Positions 42,543 to 51,870 are shown, counted from the stretch's first letter. The stretch is 64,000 nucleotides of DNA from Catellatospora tritici (GCF_019083965.1 NZ_JAHRCY010000004.1:141236-205235), one strand, 5' to 3'. Program-made: numbers and translations. The notes: generated by a model not told the origin, from the letters alone.

Positions 42543-43751
42543 GTGGACAGTCGCGCCGCGATCATCCAGTACGTTCCCCGGCCGGGCATCATCGACCTGG
42601 GCTGGGGTCATCCGCTGCCTGAACTGCTGCCCGTCGAGCTCTGGTCGGACGCGGGCCAGACCGCGCTGCGGGCACACGCCTGGCAGGCGCTGACCTATGG
42701 CGCCGCGGCCGGACCGGGGCCGTTCATCGAATGGCTCGCCGAGCACCTGGACTCCTACGACCAAGGCAACACGAAGCCGTCCGAGGTGTTCGTCACCAAC
42801 GGCGCCTCACACGGCCTGGCGCTGGCGGCGGACCTGCTCACCGAGCCAGGCGACGTCGTCCTGGTCGACTCGCCGACCTACCATCTGGCGTTCCCGACGA
42901 TCGCCGACCGGCGGGCCGAGATCGTCGCCGTGCCGACAGACGACCAAGGCGTACATCCAGGCCGGACGGCAGAACTGCGCGAGCGGTTCGTCCGAGCCGG
43001 GCGACGCGTCCCGATGATGTACATCGTCCCGACGTTCGCCAACCCCACCGGCCGCTGTCTACCCCAACAGCGGCGGCTGGAACTCGTCGACCTGGCCCGA
43101 CGCACCGGGTTGACGATCGTCGAGGACGACACATACCGCGAGCTGGCCTACGACACGCCCGCCCCGCCGTCGCTGTGGAGCCTGGCCGACCGCGGCAGCG
43201 TGGTTCGGCTCGGGACGGTCGCCAAGTCAGTCGCACCCGGGCTGCGGCTGGGCTGGATCACTGCCGAGGCCGGATTCGTACGGCGGCTGACCAGCCTCGG
43301 CTATGTCAACAGCGGCGGCGGAGTGAACCACACGACTGCCCTGACCATGGCTGCCTTCGGCGCCTCCGGTGCCTACCGGCGCCACGTCTCGGCCGTGCGC
43401 CGCCGCTACGCCGTACAGCGTGACGCGCTCATCGGCGGCTTGCGCCGCGCGGCGCCGGACCTGCGGTTCTCGACTCCGGCCGGTGGCTGGTTCCTCTGGG
43501 TCGAACTGCCCGAGCCGCTCACGGCCGACATGCTCGCACCGGTCGCCGACGCGCACGGGGTGGCGTTCGTCGAAGGCGCACGGTTCTTCGTCGATAGCGA
43601 GCACGGCCGGTCCTGCATCCGACTGGCGTTCTCGATGCTGCCGCCGGACACGCTCGCGGAAGCCGCCCGTCGGCTCGGGCAGGCGGTGCGGAGTGCTCGC
43701 GCGGACGCCACTGTCGCCGCGGAGTCGGAGCCTGGGCGGGAGCGCGGATGA
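42543..43751 (+). CDS. PLP-dependent class I/II aminotransferase (MocR-like domain alone)
   Basis: A 402-residue fold-type I aminotransferase. Signatures are TNGASHGLALAADLL (cofactor loop), the VDSPTYHLAF segment, IVPTFANPTGR with the PLP-ring Asn, IVEDDTYRELAYD with the pyridine-N Asp, the lysine motif LGTVAKSVAPGLRLGWI and the carboxylate Arg in CIRLAFSM. Sequence is nearest to the aminotransferase half of MocR regulators and to 2-aminoadipate transaminases, but no GntR winged helix is attached. The GTG start is in the frame with family similarity; an overlapping ATG two bases earlier is in another frame. No clear ribosome site, so possibly leaderless. Substrate is uncertain. Confidence 0.85.
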   Translation: MDSRAAIIQYVPRPGIIDLGWGHPLPELLPVELWSDAGQTALRAHAWQALTYGAAAGPGPFIEWLAEHLDSYDQGNTKPSEVFVTNGASHGLALAADLLTEPGDVVLVDSPTYHLAFPTIADRRAEIVAVPTDDQGVHPGRTAELRERFVRAGRRVPMMYIVPTFANPTGRCLPQQRRLELVDLARRTGLTIVEDDTYRELAYDTPAPPSLWSLADRGSVVRLGTVAKSVAPGLRLGWITAEAGFVRRLTSLGYVNSGGGVNHTTALTMAAFGASGAYRRHVSAVRRRYAVQRDALIGGLRRAAPDLRFSTPAGGWFLWVELPEPLTADMLAPVADAHGVAFVEGARFFVDSEHGRSCIRLAFSMLPPDTLAEAARRLGQAVRSARADATVAAESEPGRERG

Positions 43752-43862
43752 CGGACACCGGGAACTCGCGGCCGACTTCGCGAGAACCTGTTCCGGGCTC
43801 TGACCGCGCAGCTGTGGACGGTGGCGTTGGTTGTCGTCCGGTCAACGGGGTAGAGGGCGACC

Positions 43863-44432
43863 ATGACACTATTCGACACGGTCGGGTATCCGGAGCCGCC
43901 GGCTGTCGCGGGCGAGGCCGAGACCCTGCTGGGCTCGCTGGAGCGCCAGCGCGCCACCTTCGCCTGGAAATGTGCCGGTCTCGACGAGGAAGACCTGCGG
44001 GTGAGCGTGGGTGTTTCGACGGTGACCCTCGGCGGGTTGCTCAAGCACCTGGCCTACCTGGAGGACCTCAACTTCACCCGTGGCGTGGCCGGGGCGCGGT
44101 TGCCGTCGCCGTGGCGCGAGGTGGACTGGGCGACCGAGCCGGGTTGGGACTGGCGCTCGGCCGACGATGACCGCGCCGCTGAGCTCTACCTGCTGTGGGA
44201 GCAGGCGGTCGACCGGTCGCGGCAGGCGGTGGCCGCGGTGCTGATGACGGTCGGCGTGGACAGCGTGTACACGGCACCGGACGGCACGCTGCTGACGCTG
44301 CGTCGGCTCATCGTCGACATGATCGAGGAGTATGCCCGGCACACCGGGCACGCCGACCTGATCCGGGAGGCGGTCGACGGCCGGGTGGGGGAGGATCCGC
44401 CGGGACCCGCCTATCCGTTCGAGATCCGGTGA
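43863..44432 (+). CDS. DinB-family (DUF664) four-helix protein
   Basis: A 189-residue DinB/YfiT-like four-helix bundle. Metal-binding positions are suggested by GGLLKHLAYLEDL (first His) and the hallmark IEEYARHTGHADLIRE (two His). This superfamily includes mycothiol-, bacillithiol- and glutathione-dependent S-transferases; actinobacterial DUF664 proteins are often linked to mycothiol. GAGGG precedes the ATG. Convergent with the RidA gene, 16 bases apart. Substrate is not inferable. Confidence 0.88.
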   Translation: MTLFDTVGYPEPPAVAGEAETLLGSLERQRATFAWKCAGLDEEDLRVSVGVSTVTLGGLLKHLAYLEDLNFTRGVAGARLPSPWREVDWATEPGWDWRSADDDRAAELYLLWEQAVDRSRQAVAAVLMTVGVDSVYTAPDGTLLTLRRLIVDMIEEYARHTGHADLIREAVDGRVGEDPPGPAYPFEIR

Positions 44433-44448
44433 CCCCGTGTTCGGGAGG

Positions 44449-44835
44449 TTATGCGCGCCGCGGGAGGTAGGCGATCGCCTCGATCTCGATCCGTAGATCG
44501 GGATTGGCCAGCGCCGCCAGCACGGTCGACCGGGCGGGCAGCGGTTCGTCGAAGTATTCGCGGTAGACCGCGTTGAACTGGGCGAACAGTGTGGCGTTCA
44601 GCAGGAACGCGGTCACTTTGCACACGTCCCGCAGGTCGCCGCCCGCAGCTCGGCAGACCGCCCGGACGTTGTCGAGGACCATCCGCACCTCGGCGTCGAA
44701 GTCCCCGACCACCGTGCTGCCGTCGGGACGGACGGCCACCTGGCCCGAGATGAAGACATAGTCGCCCGCCCGCGTCGCGTGGGACAGCGGCATCGGCGAG
44801 GACGCGAGCTGGTCGCTGTGGATCTTCTCGATCAC
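44449..44835 (-). CDS. RidA-family protein (enamine/imine deaminase type)
   Basis: A 128-residue YjgF/YER057c/UK114 trimer-forming protein. The family core is visible in SHATRAGDYVFISGQVA, VRMVLDNVRAVCRAAGGD, and a C-terminal LPARSTVLAALANPDLRIEI, including the carboxylate-binding Arg in PARSTV. RidA proteins hydrolyse reactive 2-aminoacrylate-like enamines released by PLP enzymes, and an aminotransferase lies 0.7 kb away. The C-terminal Glu of archetypal RidA is present as IEAIAYLP. GTG start. A perfect palindrome lies 31 bases upstream. Confidence 0.9.
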   Translation of the reverse strand: MIEKIHSDQLASSPMPLSHATRAGDYVFISGQVAVRPDGSTVVGDFDAEVRMVLDNVRAVCRAAGGDLRDVCKVTAFLLNATLFAQFNAVYREYFDEPLPARSTVLAALANPDLRIEIEAIAYLPRRA

Positions 44836-45329
44836 GGCGTCAATCTAGCACGCGGTGGACGTTCGGCAGTCGATCGACTGACCGCGATGTGAAACCTCGG
44901 CGCAACGCGGCGGACACGGAAGATCAAGTAGATTGCGGCAGTGGACTAATGTGGACGCATCGCACCGGACGGGTGTGATGCGATTGCGCTGAACGGCGAC
45001 GAAAACCATGTCGTATGCATCGGTCACCAATGCGAGCGCGACTCGGCGCCTTTGTGCCGGGGGCGGTAGCCGTGGTCGCGGCGGAAACGGGCTCGCGTGA
45101 AACGGCTTCGGCTATGGCCAAGAGGTCTCAACTTGTGCGGTCTGCGCGCCCATACGGGCGACAAAGGCGGATTTATGACACGCCATGACCAAGTCCAGGT
45201 GTGCTTTACGTCACCTGCATTGATAGAGTTCCGCCACCACGGTCGGCGAACCTTCCGGACTCAGGGAATGCCTCGCAGAAATGATCGACCGAACGGGAGC
45301 AGGGGTTCGCGACAGGGAAGGTATGCTCG
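44836..45329. other. 494-bp non-coding stretch with palindromes
   Basis: No gene with coding character was found. The stretch is less GC-rich than the flanks. It contains a perfect 14-bp palindrome CAGTCGATCGACTG (44867-44880), upstream of ridA. It also contains an imperfect inverted pair, GCATCGCACC (44957-44966) and GGTGTGATGC (44972-44981, one mismatch). The right end must hold the promoter of the methyltransferase operon; no consensus -35/-10 pair was convincing. Confidence 0.5.
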
Positions 45330-46136
45330 ATGACCGGTGCGCTGGCTGTCAACAACGCCGAGTACCCGTGGGATCTGTTCGACTCGGAGTCGTATCAGCA
45401 ACGCAACTATGCCACTCTGCACGAGCTGGATCAGATAATCATCCCGCTCCTGGCCCGGTTCTTCGACGAGCAGGATCTTCCCCGCCACTCGGCCGCGATC
45501 GACGTCGGTCCCGGGACCAACCTCTACCCGGCGATGGCGATGCTCCCTTTCGCGGAGACCATCACCCTGTGGGAGTACTCGTCGGCGAACGTCGTCTGGC
45601 TGGAACAGGAGATAGGCCGCTATCGTCGATCCTGGGACGACTTCTGGCAGGCCCTGGTGCGAAGCTGCGACAGATACCGCGCCATCCGGCCCGCCGAACT
45701 CCTGCCCCAGGTAGTCAAGATCGAGAAGGGCAGCATCTTCGACCTCGAAGAGGGCAGGTGGGATCTGGGCACGATGTTCTTCGTCGCGGAGTCCATCACC
45801 GGAATGCTGGACGAGTGCGCCACGGCGACGACGAGATTCGTACGCTCGCTCAAGCCGGGAGCGCCGTTCGCGGCGACGTTCATGGAGGGCTCCCGCGGTT
45901 ACGTCGTCGGGGACCACACATTTCCCGCCGTCGCCGTCACGGAGCAGGACGTGCACGACATCCTGCGCGACGTGGCCCGTGACGTGACCCTGCATCCCAT
46001 CCGATCGCCTCAGCTGTTCCGTCATGGCTACGACGGAATGATGCTGGTCACGGGCGTTCGCAGCGATACTCCAAGTACGTGGGTCCAGCACGGATCCGGA
46101 TCGGGCACCAATCAGCGGAAGGAATGGTCGGCGTGA
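45330..46136 (+). CDS. SCO2525-family SAM-dependent methyltransferase
   Basis: A 268-residue class I methyltransferase. It opens with the family-like NAEYPWDLFDSESYQQRNY, has the SAM-binding motif AAIDVGPGTNLYPAMAML, the acidic end of strand two in ITLWEYSSANV, GSIFDLEEGRWDLGTMFFVA and ESITG. This matches my recollection of the methyltransferase encoded beside SCO2521-SCO2524 in Streptomyces, whose substrate is unknown. It uses ATA codons (rare in such genomes) at least twice. The 3' end overlaps the PRMT-like gene in a GTGA junction. The rest of the SCO cassette is about 6 kb downstream rather than adjacent. Confidence 0.8.
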   Translation: MTGALAVNNAEYPWDLFDSESYQQRNYATLHELDQIIIPLLARFFDEQDLPRHSAAIDVGPGTNLYPAMAMLPFAETITLWEYSSANVVWLEQEIGRYRRSWDDFWQALVRSCDRYRAIRPAELLPQVVKIEKGSIFDLEEGRWDLGTMFFVAESITGMLDECATATTRFVRSLKPGAPFAATFMEGSRGYVVGDHTFPAVAVTEQDVHDILRDVARDVTLHPIRSPQLFRHGYDGMMLVTGVRSDTPSTWVQHGSGSGTNQRKEWSA

Positions 46137-47002
46137 CCGACAGCACGGCGAGCGCGAGCGTCGCGACGAAGGCAGCCATCGACAAGGCGTTCACCACATA
46201 CGACATTCAGGCGTGCCTGTACGATGCCCGCCGGGTCCAGTATCTGCAGGAAGCGATCAACAAGACCGTCAAGCCTGGCGATGTCGCGGTGGACGCGGGC
46301 AGCGGCACCGGCCTGCTGGGGCTGTTCGCCGCGAAGGCGGGCGCCAAGCGCGTCTACTGCCTCGAGTTCAATCCGGATTTCATCCCGGTCATCGAGGAGA
46401 ACGCCCGCCGCAACGGCCTGGCCGACCGGATCATCGCGGTGCACGCCGACGCGACGAGTCATGAGCTGCCGGAGGAGGTCGACGTCGTCATCAGCGAGGT
46501 GATCAGCGCGGGCTTCTTCTATGAGCCGCAATTGCAGATCACCAACAACCTCCGCCGCTTCCTCAAGCCGGGCGGGGCCATGATCCCCATGGGCATGCAG
46601 AACCACGTCGAGCTGATGTACGCGCAAGAGGACATCTACGGTCTGAAGTTGAACTTCGACACGAGGTTCACCGAACTCGACGATGACCGCCCGCTGACCG
46701 ACAGCCCGCAATATCTCGACAACCGGTTCGATGCCTGGACCGATCCGGCGATTCGCGGACGAGCCAGGCTGACGGCGATGACCTCCGGCCGCGCGAACGC
46801 CATTCGAATCGCGTACCGGATAGATTTCGCCGAAGGGATCTCCGGGGACAAGCCGACCGACTTCCTGCTCAATCCGCAGATCATCTTCCTTCAGAATTCA
46901 TTCGACGTGCGAGCGGGCGACCAATTCGACGTCAGTCTCGATTACCTCGCGAGCAACAGCCCATTGGAGGCGAACATCGCGATCACCCCGATAAAGGCCT
47001 GA
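46133..47002 (+). CDS. PRMT-like class I methyltransferase
   Basis: A 289-residue protein resembling protein arginine methyltransferases. The SAM-binding loop is AVDAGSGTGLLGLFAAKAGA, the ribose-binding acid lies in YCLEFNPDF, and the double-E-like loop reads SEVISAGFFYEPQL, where PRMTs carry two substrate-guanidinium Glu residues. A beta-barrel-like region follows (FLKPGGAMIPMGMQNHVELM onward), as in PRMTs. The canonical THW loop is not seen. The GTG start overlaps the upstream methyltransferase stop, so they are coupled. It may modify Arg of a peptide or protein; bacterial members are poorly characterised. Contains rare ATA codons. Confidence 0.8.
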   Translation: MTDSTASASVATKAAIDKAFTTYDIQACLYDARRVQYLQEAINKTVKPGDVAVDAGSGTGLLGLFAAKAGAKRVYCLEFNPDFIPVIEENARRNGLADRIIAVHADATSHELPEEVDVVISEVISAGFFYEPQLQITNNLRRFLKPGGAMIPMGMQNHVELMYAQEDIYGLKLNFDTRFTELDDDRPLTDSPQYLDNRFDAWTDPAIRGRARLTAMTSGRANAIRIAYRIDFAEGISGDKPTDFLLNPQIIFLQNSFDVRAGDQFDVSLDYLASNSPLEANIAITPIKA

Positions 47003-47063
47003 GTCTCTCGCCTCACTTGGCACGTTGCACCACAATGGACTCATCCATCGAGATGGGACTGCC

Positions 47064-50000
47064 GTGCCTGCCACAGACGACGACGCATCGATCGCCAGCA
47101 AGCCCGGGGGTGTCGGGGCCCTCGCCGCCTGGGCCGCCCTCGACGGTCGGCCCCGGGTGGCGTCCTCCGGCACCGACGGCTCCATCCAGATCTGGGATCC
47201 CGAGGCGGCCGTGGCCGTGGGGGCGCCACTGTTCGGCCATACCCAGACGGTGCTGAACCTGAGGGCGTGGTCGTGGCCAGGCGGCCGCCTGCTGGTCTCC
47301 ACCAGCGAGGACGGCTCGGTCTACGCATGGGACGTCGCCGCCGACGACCCGGTCGGGCGGCGGCTCGAAGGCCATCACGGCTGGGTGCAGGCACTGTGCC
47401 TCTGGAACACCGCCGACGGCCCCCGACTGGCCACGGCCGGGGGCGACGACCGCACGGTGCGCCTGTGGGATCCGGTCGCCGGAGCCGAACTTGGCCCGCC
47501 GCTGATCAACGGGCAGCAGCACCTGGCCGCGCTGGCGTCCTGGACCGGGCCTGACGGTGACCGGATGGCCGTCGGCTACGTCGACGGACTCGTCGAGATC
47601 TGGGATCTCGACGAACTGCGGCACATCGACCGGCTCGACCTGCGCCACGAGGGCGGGCTGTGGTCGCTGTGTTCGTGGACCGACGCCACCGCGACAGCAT
47701 GGCTGGCCTCCAGCGGACCCGACAGCCGGATCCGACTGTGGGACCCGGCCACCGGATCCGAGGCCGGCGCGCCGCTGGCCGGCCACAGCAAGTGGGTGCC
47801 GGTCCTGACCACCTGCGCATACCCCGACGGCGGCACGGCACTGATCTCCGCATCAGCCGACGGGACGGTGCGCATCTGGGACGTGTCGGTGCCGACGCCC
47901 ACCGGTCGGCGGATCGAAGGCACGGGGGGAGCACTGCCGTCGGCCGCCGTGTGGACCGCCGTCGGCGGGCATCCGCGCGTCGCCGTCGCCGTGCAGGATG
48001 GAGTGCGCTCGTACGATGTCGCCACCGTTCAGGCGGTCGGCGAGCCCCTGGTCGGGCATGTGGCGGGCGTGTGGGCGCTGACGAGCTGGCGCGAACCGGA
48101 CGGCACCCGACTGGCTTTCGGCGGCGACAACGGCACCATCCACGTGTGGAACGCCGACACCGGGCAGACCGTGGGCGAACCGTTGACCGGACATACTGCG
48201 GCCATCTGGCAGGTCGTCCACTTCGCGGACGGGGCCGGCCGGTCGCGGCTCGCCTCGACCGGCGACGACGGCACGGTCAAGGTGTGGGACCCGCAGGCCG
48301 GTGTCGCGACCGCCACCCTGCGCGGTCACAAGGACTGGGTTCCGGCGCTCATCGCCTGGACCACCCCGGCGGGTGCGCCGATGCTCCTCTCCGCCGGCAT
48401 CGACGGGACGATCCGCCGCTGGGATCCGCTGGCCGGGACCGAGATCGGACAGCCGATGATCAGCCACAAGGGCCGGGTGTTGTCACTGGCCGTATGGGTG
48501 GGGACAGCGGGTCCGCGGCTGGCGTCCGGCGGTGACGACGGCCTGATCCGGATCTGGGATCCACTCACCGCAGACCCCGTCGGAGAGCCCCTGGCCGGCC
48601 ACGAAGGGTGGGTACGGTCGCTGACGGTGTGGCAGGGTGCCGGCCGGCACCTGCTGATCTCCGGCGGCTACGACGGCACCGTGTGCCTGCGGGATCTGGA
48701 CACGGGAGCGCGGGTCCACGAACCGCTGGCCCACCCCGGCCGGGTGGGCGCGGTATTGACCTGGTCGGACGTCGACGGCGCGGCCCGGCTCGTCTCCGCC
48801 GACGCGGACGGTGTGCTCCGCCGCTGGGACCTGGACACGGTCCGGCCACTGGAGCCCGCCCTGCGCGGACACGAGGCGGGCATCTGGGCCCTGACCGGCT
48901 GGACCGACGCCCAGGGCGAGGTCCGGCTGGCGTCGTCGGGACAGGACGGTTCGGTCCGGCTGTGGGACCCGCGGCACGCCCAGGCGGTACGCACCCTGGA
49001 GATCGGTCCCGTCTCCATCTGGGGTGTCTCCGACGCCCCCACCAAGCGTGACGTCATCGGACGGCAGGCCCTCGCCGAGGCCGTCGCCCACCAGCTCCGC
49101 CATCCTGGCGCCGCCGTCGGCGGCGCCAGCAGCGGCGACGGGCCGATGGTGGTGGGCATCGAAGGACCCTGGGGGTGTGGCAAGAGCACCCTGATGAACC
49201 TCGTCCGCGAGATTCTGCGCGGGCCGCGGCCCGCCCCGGTCGCGAGGGGCCGTGGCCTGCCCGTGCGAGCCGTGCTGCGCCGCATCGCCGAACCCGCCAG
49301 AGATGACGAGACCGAGCTCGAGAGCGGGGCCGGCGTCCGCAGGGGCGCGGGCATCGTCACCGCGTGGTTCAACCCGTGGGCCTACCAGTCCGGCGAGCAG
49401 ATCTGGGCCGGTCTGGCCAGCGAGATCATCGATGCGGCGGACGGCGTGCTGTACCGGACCGCCGCCGACAAGCAGGAGTACTGGCTTCGCCGCAATCTCG
49501 GCCAGGTCGACCGCTTCGAACTGCGGCGGGCGCTGCGCCGCCGGACCCGGTCGCCCATCTTCGGCCTGTCGGTGGCGGTGTTCCTCGTGCCAGCGGTGGT
49601 GTCGGTGCTCGCCGTCGACACACCGATCTCGATGGGCCGGTTCGCGGTCCATCCGATGGGGTTCGCCGCGGGCATGGCCGCCGTCGCGTTGGTGGCGGGG
49701 ATCGCGCACACGTTGTGGCGCCGCTGGTTCGGCCTGGCGTCGGCGTACCTGCCGCCGGAGCTGCTGGAGGGCCCAGTCGCGCAGGCGCCCCGACTGGACG
49801 CGCCGGGCGGCGCCGAACCGCAGCCCGATCCGCTGCGGCAGGCCCGGTCGGGCGCGCTCTACCTCTACCAGCACCACGTGGCGGGCCTCATCGGTGATCT
49901 GACCGCCGCGGGCTATCAGCTGGTCGTGTTCGTCGACGACATCGACCGCTGCCGCCCCGGCACGATCGCCGAGGTCTTCGAGGCGATCAACGTCTTCCTC

Positions 50001-50810
50001 GCCGACATCGCCTCGCGCAGCGGGCTGCGCGCGCAGTTCGTCGTGGGTCTGGACGCGGGCGTGGTCGCGGGCCACCTGGACCGGATCTACCAGGACCACG
50101 GCAACGCCTTCGCGATCCGGCACGGCGAGGATCCGTCGCCCGGCTGGGCGTTCCTGCGCAAACTGATCCAGCTGCCGGTGCTGGTGCCGCAGGTGTCCGA
50201 TCACGGGCTGGTGCGGCTGGTCGACTCGGTGACCTGGCAGGGCGCGCCACCGCCGCGGTCACTGGTGCCGTCGCAGCGGACCCCCGGTGGCGGTGTGTCG
50301 ACCGGCACCACCGTTGCCGCCCCGGCACCCCGGCCCTCGCGGCGGTCGGCGCGCATCGTGCGTACCAGCGTGCAGACGCTGACCTGGCGGTCGGCGGAGA
50401 AGCATCCGCAGGTGCGCACCCTGCTGCTCGACCGCCTGCACGCGCAGCAGGTCCGCTCGATCCGGGAGACCAAGCGGCTCATCAACGTCTGGCAGTTCTA
50501 CGCCCGCGCGATGGAGAGCCTGGATCCGCTGACCCGTCCCGAGGCGATGATCACCAGGGCCCGAAACCTGCTGATCCTCGCCGAGATCGTCACCCGCTGG
50601 CCGGCACTGCAGCGAGGTCTGCACCGGCACGTCCGCGGGACTCGCGTGCTGCGGCTGCTGGCCGACGCGGCACCGGACGAGCAGGCGTGGCGGGACGTCG
50701 TGGGTCGGCTCGGGTTCGAGGCCGCCGACGGCCCGCTGGACACCCTGCGCGAGCTGCTCACCGAGTACGACGGTGTCGCGGTGGCCGAACTCGCCGATCA
50801 GTTGCTGTGA
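47064..50810 (+). CDS. WD40 beta-propeller / KAP-type P-loop NTPase
   Basis: A 1248-residue multidomain protein. Residues about 10-670 are some 14 or 15 WD40 blades, enough for two seven-bladed propellers, with repeated W-D endings such as GSIQIWDPEAAVAVG and DGLIRIWDPL. Residues about 680-1248 are a KAP-family NTPase: Walker A VGIEGPWGCGKSTLMN (about 697-712), the KAP-typical TAWFNPWAYQSGEQIWAGL, two TM helices between about 832 and 890 (FGLSVAVFLVPAVVSVLAV, GFAAGMAAVALVAGIAHTL), and Walker B QLVVFVDDIDRCRPGTI (about 952-968). KAP proteins are membrane-linked STAND-like ATPases, some tied to phage exclusion and signalling. The GTG at 47064 is chosen; the frame opens earlier. It ends the methyltransferase operon and converges on the oxidase gene. 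Confidence 0.88.
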   Translation: MPATDDDASIASKPGGVGALAAWAALDGRPRVASSGTDGSIQIWDPEAAVAVGAPLFGHTQTVLNLRAWSWPGGRLLVSTSEDGSVYAWDVAADDPVGRRLEGHHGWVQALCLWNTADGPRLATAGGDDRTVRLWDPVAGAELGPPLINGQQHLAALASWTGPDGDRMAVGYVDGLVEIWDLDELRHIDRLDLRHEGGLWSLCSWTDATATAWLASSGPDSRIRLWDPATGSEAGAPLAGHSKWVPVLTTCAYPDGGTALISASADGTVRIWDVSVPTPTGRRIEGTGGALPSAAVWTAVGGHPRVAVAVQDGVRSYDVATVQAVGEPLVGHVAGVWALTSWREPDGTRLAFGGDNGTIHVWNADTGQTVGEPLTGHTAAIWQVVHFADGAGRSRLASTGDDGTVKVWDPQAGVATATLRGHKDWVPALIAWTTPAGAPMLLSAGIDGTIRRWDPLAGTEIGQPMISHKGRVLSLAVWVGTAGPRLASGGDDGLIRIWDPLTADPVGEPLAGHEGWVRSLTVWQGAGRHLLISGGYDGTVCLRDLDTGARVHEPLAHPGRVGAVLTWSDVDGAARLVSADADGVLRRWDLDTVRPLEPALRGHEAGIWALTGWTDAQGEVRLASSGQDGSVRLWDPRHAQAVRTLEIGPVSIWGVSDAPTKRDVIGRQALAEAVAHQLRHPGAAVGGASSGDGPMVVGIEGPWGCGKSTLMNLVREILRGPRPAPVARGRGLPVRAVLRRIAEPARDDETELESGAGVRRGAGIVTAWFNPWAYQSGEQIWAGLASEIIDAADGVLYRTAADKQEYWLRRNLGQVDRFELRRALRRRTRSPIFGLSVAVFLVPAVVSVLAVDTPISMGRFAVHPMGFAAGMAAVALVAGIAHTLWRRWFGLASAYLPPELLEGPVAQAPRLDAPGGAEPQPDPLRQARSGALYLYQHHVAGLIGDLTAAGYQLVVFVDDIDRCRPGTIAEVFEAINVFLADIASRSGLRAQFVVGLDAGVVAGHLDRIYQDHGNAFAIRHGEDPSPGWAFLRKLIQLPVLVPQVSDHGLVRLVDSVTWQGAPPPRSLVPSQRTPGGGVSTGTTVAAPAPRPSRRSARIVRTSVQTLTWRSAEKHPQVRTLLLDRLHAQQVRSIRETKRLINVWQFYARAMESLDPLTRPEAMITRARNLLILAEIVTRWPALQRGLHRHVRGTRVLRLLADAAPDEQAWRDVVGRLGFEAADGPLDTLRELLTEYDGVAVAELADQLL

Positions 50811-50814
50811 CCGG

Positions 50815-50851
50815 CGCTCGCGGCACGGACGGGCGTCGCGTCCCGCGAGCG
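50815..50851. terminator. Hairpin between convergent KAP NTPase and oxidase genes
   Basis: CGCTCGCGG (50815-50823) pairs with CCGCGAGCG (50843-50851) in the 63-bp gap between the two stops. Confidence 0.5.
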
Positions 50852-50873
50852 GAAGGCCTGACCGACGGGGGAG

Positions 50874-51863
50874 TCAACCCTCGCGGCGGGACTGGTCGAG
50901 CGCGGCGCGGACCAGTTGGGCCGCTTCGAGGGCGCAGCCCCACGACACGGTGAGACCGGAGCCGCCGTGGCCGTAGTTGTGCACGATCGGCTGCCCGTCG
51001 ACATCGACGCGCTCGACCCTGATTCGCGGCCGTACGGGGCGGGTCCCGGTGCGCACCTCGACGATCTGCGCGGTGGCGAGCTGTGGCTCGATCTGCGCGC
51101 AGCGGCTCTTGATCTGCTCGGCGACGGCCTCGCGGTCCACGCTGGTGCCTTCGGCGACGGCGCAGCCGCCCAGGACGACGAGGTCGCCGTGGGGCAGGAT
51201 GTAGGTCAGGTCGCCGTGCTCGGCGTCGTCCTGGAAGAAGCGCACCACCGGTGGATCAGGATTCTTCACCACCACCAGTTGGCCGAGCACGCCCTGCAGG
51301 GTCGGGTCGGGCACGAGTTCCCGCGCACCGATGCCCGCGCAGTTGACGATGACACGGCAGTGGTCACCGATCTGCGCGAACGACTCGATCTTTTGCTCCT
51401 CCAGGGTCGCCCCGGCGGCGAGCAGCCGGTCCTGCAGGTAGGCGAGGTAGGTGGGCATGTCGACCAGCGGCACCTCGTAGTGCCAGCCGCTGCGGAACCG
51501 GCTCGGCAGCTCGTCTGGTCGGCATCGGCGGAAGCCGGGCATGGCCGCGGCCCAGTCGGGCGGTTCGACGCCGGCGGCTTCGGCGGCGTCGATGCCCGCG
51601 ACGATGCGGATGCCGCAGCCTTCGGCCGCGGTGGCGAGCTTCTCGAGGACTTCGCGGGTCACGCGGCTCCACTCGAATGCTCGTGCGTCGGCCAGCATGT
51701 ACGGTCCCCAGCTGGCGCCGGCGGCGAAGGAGGTCCGGTCGGGGAGCGCCTGGTGGGACAGGACGCGCACGGACAGTCCGGCCTCCGCCAGGCACACTCC
51801 GGTGGTCAGTCCGGACACGCCTGCGCCGACGACGATCACGTCGGCCTTCACGGGAATCACCAT
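50874..51863 (-). CDS. D-amino-acid-oxidase-like FAD-dependent oxidoreductase
   Basis: A 329-residue DAO-fold flavoenzyme. The dinucleotide-binding loop is DVIVVGAGVSGLTTGVCLAE at the N-terminus. The second FAD contact is VIVNCAGIGARELV, and the C-terminal substrate and flavin region includes GTRPVRPRIRVE and HNYGHGGSGLTVSWGCA, both hallmarks of D-amino-acid oxidases (Arg for the carboxylate). It would convert a D-amino acid to the imino acid with hydrogen peroxide formation, in the cytoplasm. No ribosome site is evident. Divergent from the SCO2521-family gene across a repeat-bearing region. Link to the surrounding cassette is positional only. Confidence 0.88.
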   Translation of the reverse strand: MVIPVKADVIVVGAGVSGLTTGVCLAEAGLSVRVLSHQALPDRTSFAAGASWGPYMLADARAFEWSRVTREVLEKLATAAEGCGIRIVAGIDAAEAAGVEPPDWAAAMPGFRRCRPDELPSRFRSGWHYEVPLVDMPTYLAYLQDRLLAAGATLEEQKIESFAQIGDHCRVIVNCAGIGARELVPDPTLQGVLGQLVVVKNPDPPVVRFFQDDAEHGDLTYILPHGDLVVLGGCAVAEGTSVDREAVAEQIKSRCAQIEPQLATAQIVEVRTGTRPVRPRIRVERVDVDGQPIVHNYGHGGSGLTVSWGCALEAAQLVRAALDQSRREG

Positions 51864-51870
51864 TCGATTA

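Noticed and set aside
47064..49020. WD40 array considered as a nucleotide-level tandem repeat or CRISPR-like structure
   Set aside because: Repeats are conserved only at protein level with varied DNA; no direct DNA repeats with regular spacers.
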